Part shown: positions 15,298 to 25,039 of the stretch, in pieces
Layout of the letters: each line of letters opens with the position of its first letter
Position numbering within the stretch: the stretch's first letter is position 1
Assembly (NCBI RefSeq): GCF_001421355.1
Contig: NZ_LMKC01000005.1
Coordinates: 197,001-261,000 of the forward strand
Length of the DNA stretch: 64,000 bases
Direction: 5' to 3'
From: Sphingomonas sp. Leaf9
Lineage (GTDB): Bacteria > Pseudomonadota > Alphaproteobacteria > Sphingomonadales > Sphingomonadaceae
Position numbers and translations under genes: made by a program
The notes under the pieces: generated by a model
Database searches by the model: none
Told to the model about the DNA's origin: nothing
Seen by the model: only the letters and a program-made list of their open reading frames with translations

Positions 15298-17118
15298 TCA
15301 GTATACCCGCTTCTTGGGCTTGATATACTCTATCTCGTCGGTGAGCGTATAGTCATGCACCGGGCGATAATCGATCGCCGTCGCGCCGCCCTTGCCGCCC
15401 CAGCCGTCGAAGGTCGCGATGGTGTGCTTCATCCAGTTGGCGTCGTCGCGATCGGGGAAATCCTCGTTCACGTGCGCGCCGCGGCTTTCCTTGCGGTTCT
15501 GCGCCGACTTCATGGTCACCATCGCCTGCGCCAGCAGGTTGTCGAGTTCGAGCGTCTCGACCAGATCGGTGTTCCAGATCAGCGACCGGTCGGTGACGTT
15601 CACGTCGGCGAACGACTGGTAGATGGCGTCCATCATCGTGACGCCTTCGTTCAGCAGCGCATCGTCGCGGAACACGGCGCAGTGCTTCTGCATCGTCTTC
15701 TGCATGTCGAGGCGGATCTGCGCAGTCGGCTTGCCGCCGCTCGCATTGCGGAACCGGTCGAGACGGGCGAGTGCGAGGTCGGCCGAGTCGCCGGGCAGCG
15801 GCTTGTGCGGGGTGTTGGGCTTCAAGGTTTCCTTGAGGCGCAGGCCCGTCGCACGGCCGAACACGACCAGATCGATCAGCGAGTTGGAGCCGAGGCGGTT
15901 GGCGCCGTGGACCGACACGCAGGCCGCTTCGCCGACCGCGAACAGGCCGGGCACGACCGCATCGGGGTTGCCGTCGCGGTTGGTGACGACCTCACCATGA
16001 TAGTTACACGGGATGCCGCCCATATTGTAGTGGACGGTCGGGGTCACCGGCAGCGGCTGGCGCGTCAGGTCGACGCCGGCAAAGATCTTGCCGGTTTCGG
16101 TGATGCCCGGCAGGCGTTCGGCCAGCACCTTCGGATCGATATGGTCGAGGTGCAGGAAGATATGGTCGCCGTCCTTGCCGACGCCGCGCCCTTCGCGCAT
16201 TTCCATCGCCATCGAGCGCGACACGACGTCGCGCGACGCCAGGTCCTTGGCCGAGGGGGCGTAGCGTTCCATGAACCGCTCGCCGTCCTTGTTGGTGAGG
16301 TACCCGCCCTCGCCGCGCGCACCCTCGGTGATGAGGACGCCCGCGCCGTAGATGCCGGTCGGGTGGAACTGGACGAATTCCATGTCCTGCAAGGGCAAGC
16401 CGGCGCGCAGCACCATGCCGCCGCCGTCGCCGGTGCAGCTGTGCGCGGAGGTGGCGGAGAAGTAGCAGCGGCCGTAGCCGCCGGTCGCCAGCACCACCGA
16501 ATGCGCGCGGAAGCGGTGGATCGATCCGTCTTCCATGCACAGCGCGATTACGCCCCGACAGACCTTTTCACCATTCGCGCCATCTTCCATGATGAGGTCG
16601 AGCGCGAAATATTCGATGAAGAAATCGGCGTCATACTTCAGCGACTGCTGGTACAGCGCGTGGAGCATGGCGTGGCCGGTACGGTCGGCAGCGGCGCAGG
16701 TACGCTGCACCGGGGGGCCTTCGCCCATATTCTGCATATGGCCGCCGAACGGACGCTGGTAGATCGTCCCGTCATCGTTGCGGCTGAACGGCACGCCAGC
16801 ATGTTCCAGCTCGATCACCGCCGCCGGGGCTTCGCGGACCATATATTCGATCGCGTCCTGGTCACCGAGCCAGTCGGAGCCCTTGACGGTATCGTACATG
16901 TGCCACGACCAATGGTCGGGCGAGTTGTTGCCTAGCGAGGCGGCGATGCCGCCCTGTGCCGCGACGGTGTGCGACCGGGTCGGAAACACCTTGGTGATGC
17001 AGGCGGTCTTCAGCCCTGCCTCGGCGCTGCCCATCGTCGCGCGAAGGCCGGAGCCGCCCGCGCCGATGACGACGACGTCATAGGTGTGGTCGATGATCTT
17101 ATAAGCGTCGGTGGCCAT
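15298..17118 (-). CDS. sdhA: Succinate dehydrogenase flavoprotein subunit
   Basis: Oxidises succinate to fumarate in the TCA cycle; part of respiratory complex II on the inner membrane. The 606-aa protein has the FAD-binding [17 protein letters not shown], the FAD-linking His in [10 protein letters not shown], the active-site region [21 protein letters not shown], and [19 protein letters not shown]. Full length for the family. Its ATG overlaps the sdhD stop by one base. It is the last gene of sdhCDA; the iron-sulfur subunit is encoded separately at 28.4 kb. Confidence 0.98.
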   Translation of the reverse strand: MATDAYKIIDHTYDVVVIGAGGSGLRATMGSAEAGLKTACITKVFPTRSHTVAAQGGIAASLGNNSPDHWSWHMYDTVKGSDWLGDQDAIEYMVREAPAAVIELEHAGVPFSRNDDGTIYQRPFGGHMQNMGEGPPVQRTCAAADRTGHAMLHALYQQSLKYDADFFIEYFALDLIMEDGANGEKVCRGVIALCMEDGSIHRFRAHSVVLATGGYGRCYFSATSAHSCTGDGGGMVLRAGLPLQDMEFVQFHPTGIYGAGVLITEGARGEGGYLTNKDGERFMERYAPSAKDLASRDVVSRSMAMEMREGRGVGKDGDHIFLHLDHIDPKVLAERLPGITETGKIFAGVDLTRQPLPVTPTVHYNMGGIPCNYHGEVVTNRDGNPDAVVPGLFAVGEAACVSVHGANRLGSNSLIDLVVFGRATGLRLKETLKPNTPHKPLPGDSADLALARLDRFRNASGGKPTAQIRLDMQKTMQKHCAVFRDDALLNEGVTMMDAIYQSFADVNVTDRSLIWNTDLVETLELDNLLAQAMVTMKSAQNRKESRGAHVNEDFPDRDDANWMKHTIATFDGWGGKGGATAIDYRPVHDYTLTDEIEYIKPKKRVY

Positions 17119-17504
17119 TATGCGGGCGTCCCGGTGAAAGCGATACGGAGGATCGAGAAGGCGGCGAGCAGCCAGCCCGCGCCATAGACGAGGTTCAGCA
17201 CGACCAGCGCGACGACGCGCGTTTCGTCATGCTGGTAATCCTCGATCACGGTCTGCAGGCCCATCTTGGCATGGTAGAAGACCGAGGTGGCGAGCAGGAT
17301 CAGCGGCACCGCGCCCCATGCCGACGACACCCAGGCATAGACGGTGTCGTAATCGTAGGACGGCAGCAACGCGAGCGACAGCACGAACCAGACCATCAGG
17401 ACAAGGTTCGCAAACGCGGTCAGCCGCTGGTGCCAGAAATGATGCGCGCCGGCCTTGGCCGACCCCAGGCCGCGTACGCGGCCGATGCTGGTTCCGTTAC
17501 CCAT
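17118..17504 (-). CDS. sdhD: Succinate dehydrogenase hydrophobic membrane anchor subunit
   Basis: 128 aa with three transmembrane helices: [36 protein letters not shown] and [19 protein letters not shown]. The heme-binding His is in [15 protein letters not shown], and the conserved N-terminal [12 protein letters not shown] is also typical of SdhD. I set the start at ATG 17504, which overlaps the sdhC stop by one base (TGATG). A longer reading upstream lies within sdhC. Confidence 0.95.
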   Translation of the reverse strand: MGNGTSIGRVRGLGSAKAGAHHFWHQRLTAFANLVLMVWFVLSLALLPSYDYDTVYAWVSSAWGAVPLILLATSVFYHAKMGLQTVIEDYQHDETRVVALVVLNLVYGAGWLLAAFSILRIAFTGTPA

Positions 17505-17923
17505 CAGTGCTTCCCCACCAGCAGCCAGGCCCACAGCGCGGCAGTCGCGCAGGCGGCGAAGACGATCGTCGCGACTGCGCTCTGGCGGTTGCCCTTCAGT
17601 TCGAAATTGGCGCCGATATCCATGAAGAAATGGCGGATGCCGTTGCCGATATGCTGGAACAGCGCGAAGCTGAGCCCGATGCCGAACAAATAGCCTACGG
17701 CCGCAAACGGCCCGGTGAACCACGACAGGAACCGCGCATAGCTGTCTTCGCCACCCGACAGCGCGGCCAGCCACCACACGAACAGCACAAGGCCGACCGT
17801 GCCCATGGCGACGCCGGTCGCACGGTGCAGGATCGACACCAGCATGTTCGGACCCCAGCGCCAGACCTGCAGGTGGGGCGATACGGGACGGGATTTGGGG
17901 CGGACCATGGCCAAGTCGGACAT
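17504..17923 (-). CDS. sdhC: Succinate dehydrogenase cytochrome b556 subunit
   Basis: 139 aa, three transmembrane helices. The family signature [12 protein letters not shown]...[11 protein letters not shown] is present, with Ser/Arg/His near the quinone site. The heme ligand His is in [14 protein letters not shown]. It is the first gene of sdhCDA. It is divergent from the globin-coupled chemoreceptor, so the sdh promoter lies between about 17924 and 18100. Confidence 0.96.
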   Translation of the reverse strand: MSDLAMVRPKSRPVSPHLQVWRWGPNMLVSILHRATGVAMGTVGLVLFVWWLAALSGGEDSYARFLSWFTGPFAAVGYLFGIGLSFALFQHIGNGIRHFFMDIGANFELKGNRQSAVATIVFAACATAALWAWLLVGKH

Positions 17924-18159
17924 TCCTCAAGACAGCGCGCGCAGCCACGTCGGGCAGATGCGGATTTCCAGCGATTGTGGCCTATCTACGCACCCGCCCC
18001 GCCGATGCAAGTCCGCTTGCACGAAAGGGTGGCCCCGCACGGTTTGGCACCGCCCATGCGGCCCGTGGTCAACCGACTGTTAACGCCTGCACGTTACCCC
18101 GGATGGCAGAGGTGTCCGCCGTACCAGTTGCGGATGCTGCCGAACAGGGGAAGCGAATC

Positions 18160-19509
18160 GTGGGGACCAGGAAGCTGCCGGCGCCGGAAAGCGTGAGCCG
18201 GACGATCGATCTGCAAGAACGCCTGCGCCTGTTCAACATCACCGCCGACGACGTGGCCGCCGCGCGCGAATTGTGGACCGTCATCGAACCGCATGCGCGC
18301 GAGGTCGCCGCGGCGCACTTTACCCAGTCGCAAAAGGTCGGCGGGGCGAACAGCATGCACCGCAATTACGACCGGATGATCGAACTGGGCGTCGCCTATC
18401 TGCGCAACCGCTTTACCAACCTGACCGGCCTCGCCTGGGTCGAATCGTGCGAGCGCACCGTTGCCAGCGCGTTCGAGGCCGATGTCGCATTGACCGCGAT
18501 CCTGTCGATGGGGGATGCCGGGGCGCGCTCGCTGCTCGACGTGCTGCGCCGGGGGATCACCGACGAAGCGGCGTTCCGCTATGCCGCCGAATTGCTGTTC
18601 CGGCTGCGCTCGCTGGAATGCGAAGTGTTCGTGTCGCTCTACAACGCCTATTTCCAGTTCGACCTGCAGGATTCGCGCGAGCGGCTGGCGCATGAGTTCC
18701 GCGACAATATCGGCGCGACGGTCGAACGCGCGAGCCGCGAGAGCGACACGCTGCGCATCCATGCCGGCCGCACCTCCGCCAATATCCGCGGCATGCTGGG
18801 CAAGGCATCAGAAGTCGCCGCCGCCGCCGAACAGTCGGCGGTCGCGATGCGGGAGGCCGCCGCCACCTCCGCCGGGCTGATCCGCGCGATCGAGGATGCC
18901 CGCATGGAAGTCGAAGCCGCCGCCGAAATCGCGACCCGCGCATCGGAACAGGCCGGCACCGCCGTCGGCATGTCGGAAGCACTGTCCGACCATGCGAAAT
19001 CGATCGAATCGATCCTGGGCCTGATCCGCGATATTGCCGGACAGACCAACCTGCTGGCGCTGAACGCCACGATCGAGGCAGCGCGTGCGGGCGATGCCGG
19101 GCGCGGCTTTGCCGTGGTGGCGCAGGAGGTGAAAAGCCTCGCCAGCCAGACCGCGCGCGCCACCGACGACATCGCCGCCAAGATCGCCGCGATCCAGGCC
19201 GCGACGCGGTCGACTGTCGAAACCAACGCATCGATCCGCGCGACCGTCAGCGAGGTGCAGGAAAGCGCCAACCGCATCCGCAGCGCGATGGAGGTGCAGG
19301 CGCAGACCGTCACCGCAATCACGGCGGCCGTGGACGAAACCGCGCTGGCCGCCGATTCGATGTCGTCGACCATCGCCGCGATCCGCGAGGACACCGAAAC
19401 GGTCGCGTCGGAAATCGACCGGGTGGGCGACGGCTTCACCTCGCTCGACAGCGAACTGGGCGCGCTGAAGGCCAGCGCCACCGATTTCGTCGGCAAGGTC
19501 GCGGCATAA
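18160..19509 (+). CDS. Soluble globin-coupled methyl-accepting chemoreceptor
   Basis: 449 aa with no membrane segment. Residues about 18-175 form a sensor-globin-like helical domain ([41 protein letters not shown]). The rest is a long coiled-coil signalling domain whose tip [20 protein letters not shown] - [18 protein letters not shown] matches chemoreceptors that bind CheA/CheW. I chose GTG 18160 because AGGGGAAG lies 6 bp upstream; ATG 18103 in the same frame has no ribosome-binding site. The residue at the usual proximal heme His position appears to be Tyr80, so heme binding is not assured. Confidence 0.88.
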   Translation: MGTRKLPAPESVSRTIDLQERLRLFNITADDVAAARELWTVIEPHAREVAAAHFTQSQKVGGANSMHRNYDRMIELGVAYLRNRFTNLTGLAWVESCERTVASAFEADVALTAILSMGDAGARSLLDVLRRGITDEAAFRYAAELLFRLRSLECEVFVSLYNAYFQFDLQDSRERLAHEFRDNIGATVERASRESDTLRIHAGRTSANIRGMLGKASEVAAAAEQSAVAMREAAATSAGLIRAIEDARMEVEAAAEIATRASEQAGTAVGMSEALSDHAKSIESILGLIRDIAGQTNLLALNATIEAARAGDAGRGFAVVAQEVKSLASQTARATDDIAAKIAAIQAATRSTVETNASIRATVSEVQESANRIRSAMEVQAQTVTAITAAVDETALAADSMSSTIAAIREDTETVASEIDRVGDGFTSLDSELGALKASATDFVGKVAA

Positions 19510-19520
19510 GGCCAGCCCTG

Positions 19521-19601
19521 CCCTCCCCGGACCTGGTCCGGGGTTCCGCGCCCTACGGACAGCACCCAAGGCGCGGGACCCCGGATCAGGTCCGGGGACG
19601 G
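19521..19601. repeat. Palindromic intergenic repeat, family A copy 3
   Basis: A variant of family A. The left arm reads CCCTCCCCGGACCTGGTCCG and the right arm GGACCCCGGATCAGGTCCGG, ending GGACGG. It lies just after the chemoreceptor gene and before prmA. Confidence 0.8.
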
Positions 19602-19705
19602 TGCATCGATCGCGATGCCCTGCCACTGCACATGCATTGAATGTGCCCCCGCCCGCGCCTACACCGCGCGACCATGGTATTTCCGACCCTGACGGCTCTC
19701 GCGCG

Positions 19706-20641
19706 ATGAGCTGGAAACTCACCCTCCCCTGCACCCGCGCCGAAGCGGAGGCGATCGATGCGGCCGAGGATTTCGGCATCGATCCGGCGCCCGTGCTGAT
19801 GACCACCGAGACGGTCGAGGACGATACCGAGACGTGGCGGCTGGACGCCTATTTCGAGGCGGAGCCAGACGCCGCCGCCATCGCGACGATCGCGGCGCTG
19901 GTGCCGAGCGCTGCCGGCACGCACCCCGAGATCGAGGCGCTGGGCGATGAAGACTGGGTGACGATGAGCCAGGCGGGGCTGGAGCCGCTGCATGTCGGGC
20001 GCTTCTTCGTCCACACCGCAGCCCATGCCGATGCGGTACCGGCGGGGGCGCGGGCGTTCCTGATCGATGCCGGGCGCGCGTTCGGTACAGGGCATCACGA
20101 AACGACCAGCGGGTGCCTGGCGATGCTCGACCGGCTGGCGGGCACGGCGTTTACCAACGCCATCGACCTGGGCACCGGGACCGGGCTGCTCGCCTTTGCC
20201 GCGCGCGAGCTGTGGCCGGCGGCGCGGGTGATCGCGACCGATATCGATCCGGTGGCGATCGATGTGACCGCCGACAATGCGCGGATCAACGCGGTCGAGG
20301 GCGTCGAGTTGGTGGTCGCCGATGGCGCGCTGTCCGATGCGATTACCGCCGCTGCACCCTATGACCTGTTGATCGCCAACATCCTGGCCGGGCCGCTGAT
20401 GTCGATGGCGCCCGAGGTGGCGGCGATCGCCGCGCCCGGAGCGACGATCGTGCTCGCGGGCCTGCTGGAGACGCAGCGGGACGATGTGGTCGCGGCCTAT
20501 GCGGCGTGTGGCTGTTCGCTCGAAGAGGTCGACCGGCGAGGCGACTGGAGCGTGCTGCGGCTGGCGGCGGGGGCCGAACGCTTCGTGCCGACCGCGCCGA
20601 TCGATCCGAAGGGGCGCGACGGCTGGGCTTTGGACCTCTAA
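19706..20641 (+). CDS. prmA: Ribosomal protein L11 methyltransferase
   Basis: 311-aa SAM-dependent enzyme that trimethylates L11. An N-terminal substrate-recognition domain (residues about 1-100) precedes the methyltransferase domain. Motifs visible are GRAFGTGHHETTSGCLAML, the SAM motif AIDLGTGTGLLAFAA, the acidic loop ATDIDPVAIDVTADNA, and the catalytic-type motif LLIANILAGPL. The start ATG 19706 gives MSWKLTLPC, the expected beginning. Convergent with phhA across repeat D1. Confidence 0.94.
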   Translation: MSWKLTLPCTRAEAEAIDAAEDFGIDPAPVLMTTETVEDDTETWRLDAYFEAEPDAAAIATIAALVPSAAGTHPEIEALGDEDWVTMSQAGLEPLHVGRFFVHTAAHADAVPAGARAFLIDAGRAFGTGHHETTSGCLAMLDRLAGTAFTNAIDLGTGTGLLAFAARELWPAARVIATDIDPVAIDVTADNARINAVEGVELVVADGALSDAITAAAPYDLLIANILAGPLMSMAPEVAAIAAPGATIVLAGLLETQRDDVVAAYAACGCSLEEVDRRGDWSVLRLAAGAERFVPTAPIDPKGRDGWALDL

Positions 20642-20776
20642 TCCTCCCCGGCACGGGGAAGGGGACCAGCGAAGCTGGTGGAGGGGGCGGTCGGCATACG
20701 GCACCGTTGCGTTGCGCCGACACCCCCCTCCACCACCGCTTCGCGGCGGTCCCCCTCCCCGCGCACCGGGGAGGAT
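20641..20776. repeat. Palindromic intergenic repeat, family D copy 1
   Basis: Outer arms ATCCTCCCCGGCACGGGGAA and its counterpart near GCACCGGGGAGGAT enclose inner arms built on CAGCGAAGCTGGTGGAGGGG and CCCCTCCACCACCGCTTCGC. It occupies the whole gap between the convergent prmA and phhA genes. A second copy is at 33036. Confidence 0.88.
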
Positions 20777-20777
20777 C

Positions 20778-21644
20778 TTAGAGTTTGGACCTCGCGTAAT
20801 CCTGCGTGCCATGCGTCACCACCGCGTCGTCCGGCAGCACTTCGTCGACCGCGATCGCGCGTTCGTCGCGGATCGCATCGTACACCGGCGCGAAGTCGGT
20901 CTCGACGGTCAGACGCAGCAGTTCGTCGAAGCTGGGGATGACGAAATAGGTCTGCTGGAAATCGTCGATGCGGTAATCGGTGCGCATCACGCGGGTGAGG
21001 TCGAGCATGATCCGGTTGGGGCTGGGGTCGTCGAGCGAGAAGCGGGTTTCCGCCGCGCTCGACACGATGCCCGCGCCATAGATGCGCAAGCCGTCGGCCT
21101 CCTGCACCAGCCCGAATTCGACGGTGTACCAGTAGAGCCGCGCCAGCTGCTTGAGCGATCCCAGTTCCAGCGCTCGCAGGCCGCCGCGACCATAAGCCGC
21201 GAGATAGTCGGCGAATACCGGGTCAGCGAGCATCGGCACATGGCCGAACACGTCGTGGAAGACGTCGGGTTCCTGCAGATAATCGAGCTGGTCGGGCCGG
21301 CGGATGAAATTGCCCGCGACGAAGCGGCGGTTGGCCATGTGGGTGAAGAACACGTCGTCGGGCACCAGCCCCGGCACCGCGACGACGCGCCAGCCGGTAA
21401 GCGCTTCCAGCCGATCCGACAGTTCCTCGAAATCGGGGATGCCCGATTCGGAGAGTTGCAGCGCGTCCAGCCCGCGCAGGAACGCATCGGACGCGCGACC
21501 GGGCAGCAGCGCCATCTGTCGCGCGTACAGCGTGTCCCACGTCGCGTGATCTTCGGCGCTATAGGCGTCCCAACCCTGCGGGATGGTCCAGTCGGCATTG
21601 GCCCCTGCGGGCGGGCGGTCGAGTACATGGGTTTCGCTTGCCAT
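20778..21644 (-). CDS. phhA: Phenylalanine 4-hydroxylase
   Basis: Pterin-dependent non-heme iron enzyme that converts phenylalanine to tyrosine. The 288-aa protein has the iron ligands in FHDVFGHVPML (two His) and RLYWYTVEFGLVQ (Glu). Other family segments are FTHMANRRFVAGNFIRRPDQLDYLQEPD (split across the motif) and GAGIVSSAAETRFSL. Start ATG 21644. No pterin recycling gene is next to it. Divergent from the DUF2459 gene. Confidence 0.96.
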   Translation of the reverse strand: MASETHVLDRPPAGANADWTIPQGWDAYSAEDHATWDTLYARQMALLPGRASDAFLRGLDALQLSESGIPDFEELSDRLEALTGWRVVAVPGLVPDDVFFTHMANRRFVAGNFIRRPDQLDYLQEPDVFHDVFGHVPMLADPVFADYLAAYGRGGLRALELGSLKQLARLYWYTVEFGLVQEADGLRIYGAGIVSSAAETRFSLDDPSPNRIMLDLTRVMRTDYRIDDFQQTYFVIPSFDELLRLTVETDFAPVYDAIRDERAIAVDEVLPDDAVVTHGTQDYARSKL

Positions 21645-21668
21645 CCGTAAATAGTAGCATGGGAAACG

Positions 21669-22325
21669 ATGCGACGGAAATGGCTGCGCCGAATTGCGGG
21701 TATGGTGGGTGCGGTCGTGCTGGTCGTGCTGCTCTATGCCTTTGTCGGGCTGGTCGGCGGGGCGATTCCGGCCGGGGGTGCGCCCGCGCCGACGCAGGGC
21801 GTCCGCATCTATGTCGAGGATAACGGCATCCATACCGGCATCGTCCTGCCCAAGCATGCCGCCGGGGTTTCGTTCGACGATCTGGTACGGGCACGCGATC
21901 TGGCCGATCCGCGCTATGCGGGGCATGGCTGGCTGTCGATCGGCTGGGGCGAGCGGAATTTCTATCTCGGCACGCCGACCTGGGCCGACGTGAAGCCCGC
22001 CACCATCGCCGCCGCCGCGATCGGCAGCGACGCGGTGGTGCTGCATGTCGGGCATCTGCCGGAGCCGGTGGGCGAGCCGGGCGTTTATCCGGTGATGCTG
22101 ACCCCCGACCAATATCGCCGACTGGTGACCGCGATCCGGGCGAGCTTTGCCGCGCGCACCGATCCGGTCCACGGCTATGGCCCGTCCGACGCCTTCTACG
22201 TCGCGCGCGGGCGGTACAGTGCGGTCGAGACGTGCAATGCGTGGACCGGGCGGATGCTGCGCGCGGCGGGCGTGCCGATGGGGCGGTGGACGCCGTTCCC
22301 GATCACGGTGACGTCGTGGCTGTAG
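21669..22325 (+). CDS. DUF2459 (TIGR02117) family exported/membrane-anchored protein
   Basis: 218 aa with a basic N-terminus and one hydrophobic helix (about residues 9-34, AGMVGAVVLVVLLYAFVGLV), so it is anchored or exported. The rest shows the family pattern IYVEDNGIHTGIVLPKHA, GWLSIGWGERNFYLGTPTW and ETCNAWTGRMLRAAGVPMG, with conserved His and Cys/Asn residues that resemble a cysteine-peptidase-like (NlpC/P60-type) layout. Its function is unknown. Its 3' end overlaps the next gene by about 10 bases. Confidence 0.82.
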   Translation: MRRKWLRRIAGMVGAVVLVVLLYAFVGLVGGAIPAGGAPAPTQGVRIYVEDNGIHTGIVLPKHAAGVSFDDLVRARDLADPRYAGHGWLSIGWGERNFYLGTPTWADVKPATIAAAAIGSDAVVLHVGHLPEPVGEPGVYPVMLTPDQYRRLVTAIRASFAARTDPVHGYGPSDAFYVARGRYSAVETCNAWTGRMLRAAGVPMGRWTPFPITVTSWL

Positions 22326-23056
22326 AGACCCTGCCCCCGCCCCCGCTCGGCCAGTTTTTGATCGAGACGCCGCGCGCCGCGCTTGCGTTGGCGGGGGTGC
22401 CGTTCGGGTGGCGGCAGGCGCTCTCCGGCGTGCCGCGGGCGCAGGGTGAGCCGGTGCTGTTGTTGCCGGGGCTGTTCAACAGCGACCGGTCGATGACGAT
22501 CATGGCGCGGTATCTGCGCGACCTCGGGCACGTCCCGCATGGCTGGGGGCTGGGGCGCAATTTCGGGCAGCGCAGCATCGGCGCGGACGGACAGGCGCTG
22601 ATCGAGCAGGTCGATGCGGTGGCGCAAGGTGCCGGGCGGCCGGTCGCGCTGGTCGGGGTCAGCATGGGCGGGATCATGGCGCGCTTCGTGGCGCATCGCC
22701 GCCCCGATCTGATCGAACAGGTGGTGACGGTCGCCAGCCCCTATGCCGGGCCGGCGCGGTCGACACGGGTCTGGCGGCTGTACGAATGGATCAGCGGCGA
22801 ATCGGTCGACGATCCCGCCGTGCTGGCGCTGGCCGACGAAGTACGCCGGCCGCTGACCGTCCCCGCGACCGCGATCTGGAGCGCCAGCGACGGGCTGGTC
22901 AACGGGATGGGCTGTCATGTGCCGGGCGAACCGGGCTGTCGCGCGGTCGAGGTGGTGAGCAGCCATTACGGCGTGCAGACCCGGCTGATCGTGCTGCGCG
23001 CGGTGGCGGAGGCGCTGGCGGGGAATCGTATCTCCACCTCCGTTCGTCCTGAGTAG
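22316..23056 (+). CDS. Alpha/beta-hydrolase family protein
   Basis: 246 aa. The nucleophile elbow is VGVSMGGIMARF (G-x-S-x-G) and the oxyanion region is PVLLLPGLFNSDRSM. The pattern resembles lipase/esterase-like hydrolases (RRPDLIEQVVTVASPYAGP). The substrate cannot be told. I chose GTG 22316 because it starts just before the conserved region and overlaps the DUF2459 stop; another start upstream is possible. Its last codons and stop (STSVRPE, TAG) are supplied by repeat C1, so the natural C-terminus was probably replaced when the repeat arrived. Confidence 0.8.
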   Translation: MAVETLPPPPLGQFLIETPRAALALAGVPFGWRQALSGVPRAQGEPVLLLPGLFNSDRSMTIMARYLRDLGHVPHGWGLGRNFGQRSIGADGQALIEQVDAVAQGAGRPVALVGVSMGGIMARFVAHRRPDLIEQVVTVASPYAGPARSTRVWRLYEWISGESVDDPAVLALADEVRRPLTVPATAIWSASDGLVNGMGCHVPGEPGCRAVEVVSSHYGVQTRLIVLRAVAEALAGNRISTSVRPE

Positions 23057-23153
23057 CCACTGAGCTTGTCGAAGGGGCGTATCGAAGGACCATTTGGGGC
23101 AGGTGCTTCGATACGGGTCTTCGACTTCGCTCAGCCCCTACTCAGCACGAACG
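23041..23153. repeat. Palindromic intergenic repeat, family C copy 1
   Basis: Left end CGTTCGTCCTGAGTAGCCAC and right end CTACTCAGCACGAACG are inverted complements. Internal arms GAGCTTGTCGAAGGGGCGTA and ATACGGGTCTTCGACTTCGC also pair. It lies between the convergent hydrolase and lipoprotein genes. A second copy is near 34035. Confidence 0.88.
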
Positions 23154-23178
23154 GTTATTTCGTGAAAAATAAGTCTCT

Positions 23179-23421
23179 TCAATCGTCGTCGCGTCGTTCA
23201 CGCCGCCGCCGCGCTTCTTCCTTGCGCAGTTCGCGGCCTTCGCGGGCTTCCTTCTTGCGCATCTTCCGGCCGTAGTTGCGGTCGGCTTCCGACTGGCTGG
23301 TGGTGGTCCAGTCGACCACCTGCGCGCCCGCGCGCACCGGCGCGGTCGCGACGTTCCATACCGTGCTGACGCACCCCCCGGTCAGCGGCGCCACCGCCAA
23401 TACCATCCACGCCAGTCGCAT
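23179..23421 (-). CDS. Small lipoprotein with charged tail
   Basis: 80 aa. A lipoprotein signal is clear: MRLAWMVLAVAPLTGGC, with the lipobox LTGGC and Cys17. The mature part begins VSTVWNVATAPVRAGAQVVDW and ends in a highly charged, Arg/Glu/Lys-rich helix (residues about 50-80). No known enzymatic domain. It is immediately downstream of the glycerophosphodiesterase gene on the same strand (10 bp), so the two are probably cotranscribed. Confidence 0.7.
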   Translation of the reverse strand: MRLAWMVLAVAPLTGGCVSTVWNVATAPVRAGAQVVDWTTTSQSEADRNYGRKMRKKEAREGRELRKEEARRRRERRDDD

Positions 23422-23431
23422 CTGTCTGTCC

Positions 23432-24457
23432 TCAATAGGGTTTGTCTCGCACTTGTGCCCCGATTAGCGGGAAATCGGTGAAGAAACCATCGACGCCGGC
23501 ATCGACCGCATCGGCGATCTCCTGCCCGATACGGCCATGGGTCGCCGGATCGCCCGGTACGCGATACGATTCGGGAAGGAAGGCGTTTTCCGCGCGATAG
23601 GTCCAGGGGTGGACGCGCAGGCCGGCCACATGGGCGTCATGCACCAGTGGTTTATCCCGGCCGACCAGCACCTTGTTCGGGCCGATGCCCCAGGCATAGG
23701 TCGCCACCGCCTTCAGCCCCGCCGGGGTCGCCATCGTCGCATAGCTGTCGACCGCATGGTCGGCCGGGCCGCCGGTATCGTTCATCAGCTGGATCAGGCG
23801 GATGCCGGTCAGTGTCTTCAGCGCCTTCAGGTTGTTCACCTCGAACGACTGGATGAACACCGGCGCCTGCGGGCTGTCCCAGCCGGCGGCGCGCAGTTCG
23901 CGCACGAGGCGCTTTTCCATCGGATGGCCGATCGCCGCGAAATAGGTCGGATGCTTGGTTTCGGGATAGATGCCGATGGTGCGGCCGGTCGCGGCGGTGG
24001 CGCGCTTGGCAAGGGCGATCACCTCGGCCAGCGTCGGGACGGGTTGCTGGCCGTCATAGGCGGTATTGCCGGGGCGGAACTGCGGCAGGCGTTCCTTCGC
24101 GCGCAGCGTGCGCAGTTCGGCGAGCGTGAAGTCTTCGGTGAACCAGCCGGTGATCGCGGCCCCGTCGATCGTCTTGGTCGTGTGGCGGCTGGCGAATTCG
24201 GGATGGTCGGCGACGTCGGTCGTGCCCGAAATCTCGTTCTCGTGCCGGGCGACGAACACATTATCCTTGGTCAGTACGAGGTCGGGCTCGATGAAGTCCG
24301 CCCCCTGTTCGATCGCGAGTTCATACGCCGCCAGCGTGTGTTCGGGGCGCGATCCGCTGGCCCCGCGATGCGCGATCACGATCGGCGGGCTGGTCAGCGG
24401 TCGTTCCTCGGCCATCGGTGCGCTTCCCATCATCGCCGCCACTATCATCCCCAACAT
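23432..24457 (-). CDS. Glycerophosphodiester phosphodiesterase (GlpQ-like, exported)
   Basis: 341 aa. A short hydrophobic N-terminus (MLGMIVAAMMGSAPMAEE) suggests export. The catalytic domain begins IVIAHRGASGSRPEHTLAAY with the catalytic His/Arg, then QGADFIEPDLVLTKDNVFVA with the metal-binding Glu and Asp, then RHENEISGTTDV. It hydrolyses glycerophosphodiesters to glycerol-3-phosphate plus an alcohol. Length and motifs fit the periplasmic GlpQ type. No glycerol-3-phosphate transporter gene is nearby. Confidence 0.9.
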   Translation of the reverse strand: MLGMIVAAMMGSAPMAEERPLTSPPIVIAHRGASGSRPEHTLAAYELAIEQGADFIEPDLVLTKDNVFVARHENEISGTTDVADHPEFASRHTTKTIDGAAITGWFTEDFTLAELRTLRAKERLPQFRPGNTAYDGQQPVPTLAEVIALAKRATAATGRTIGIYPETKHPTYFAAIGHPMEKRLVRELRAAGWDSPQAPVFIQSFEVNNLKALKTLTGIRLIQLMNDTGGPADHAVDSYATMATPAGLKAVATYAWGIGPNKVLVGRDKPLVHDAHVAGLRVHPWTYRAENAFLPESYRVPGDPATHGRIGQEIADAVDAGVDGFFTDFPLIGAQVRDKPY

Positions 24458-24529
24458 CTGCGACCCTCTCGCAACAGGAAACCCTTTGGATCGCGATCGT
24501 TAGCCATCACGACCAACGGAGCGCGCCCC

Positions 24530-25039
24530 ATGCAATTCACCATCAACGGACAGCCGTATCAGGCGGAGGTCGACATCCGCACGTCGCTGCTCGACCTGCT
24601 GCGCGAACATCTTTCGCTCACCGGCAGCAAGAAGGGCTGCGATCATGGCCAATGCGGGGCGTGCACCGTGCTGGTGAACGGCCGCCGCATCAATGCCTGC
24701 CTCACGCTCGCCGTGATGCATCAGGATGACGACATCGTGACGATCGAGGGATTGGGCACGCCGGACAAGCTGCATCCGCTGCAGGCCGCGTTCGTCAAGC
24801 ATGACGGATTCCAGTGCGGATATTGCACGCCGGGGCAGATTTGTTCGGCGGTCGGCATGCTGGACGAGGTGGCGAAAGGCTGGCCAAGCCATGTCAGCGC
24901 CGACCTTGCCGACGCCGACTTTACCGACGATGAAATCCGCGAGCGGATGAGCGGCAATATCTGTCGCTGCTCGGCCTATCCCAACATCGTCGACGCGATC
25001 CGTGAAGTCGCCGATGCAAAAGTGGAGACGGCGGCATGA
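24530..25039 (+). CDS. Molybdenum hydroxylase [2Fe-2S] subunit (PaoA/YagT-like)
   Basis: 169 aa. It carries two [2Fe-2S] clusters: the plant-ferredoxin type in [19 protein letters not shown] followed by INAC, and the helical type in [12 protein letters not shown] plus [12 protein letters not shown]. It transfers electrons from the Mo cofactor to FAD. Unlike E. coli PaoA/YagT, it begins directly at the ferredoxin fold ([10 protein letters not shown]) without a Tat signal, so the complex should stay in the cytosol. First gene of a three-gene unit; overlaps the next by four bases (ATGA). Confidence 0.93.
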   Translation: MQFTINGQPYQAEVDIRTSLLDLLREHLSLTGSKKGCDHGQCGACTVLVNGRRINACLTLAVMHQDDDIVTIEGLGTPDKLHPLQAAFVKHDGFQCGYCTPGQICSAVGMLDEVAKGWPSHVSADLADADFTDDEIRERMSGNICRCSAYPNIVDAIREVADAKVETAA

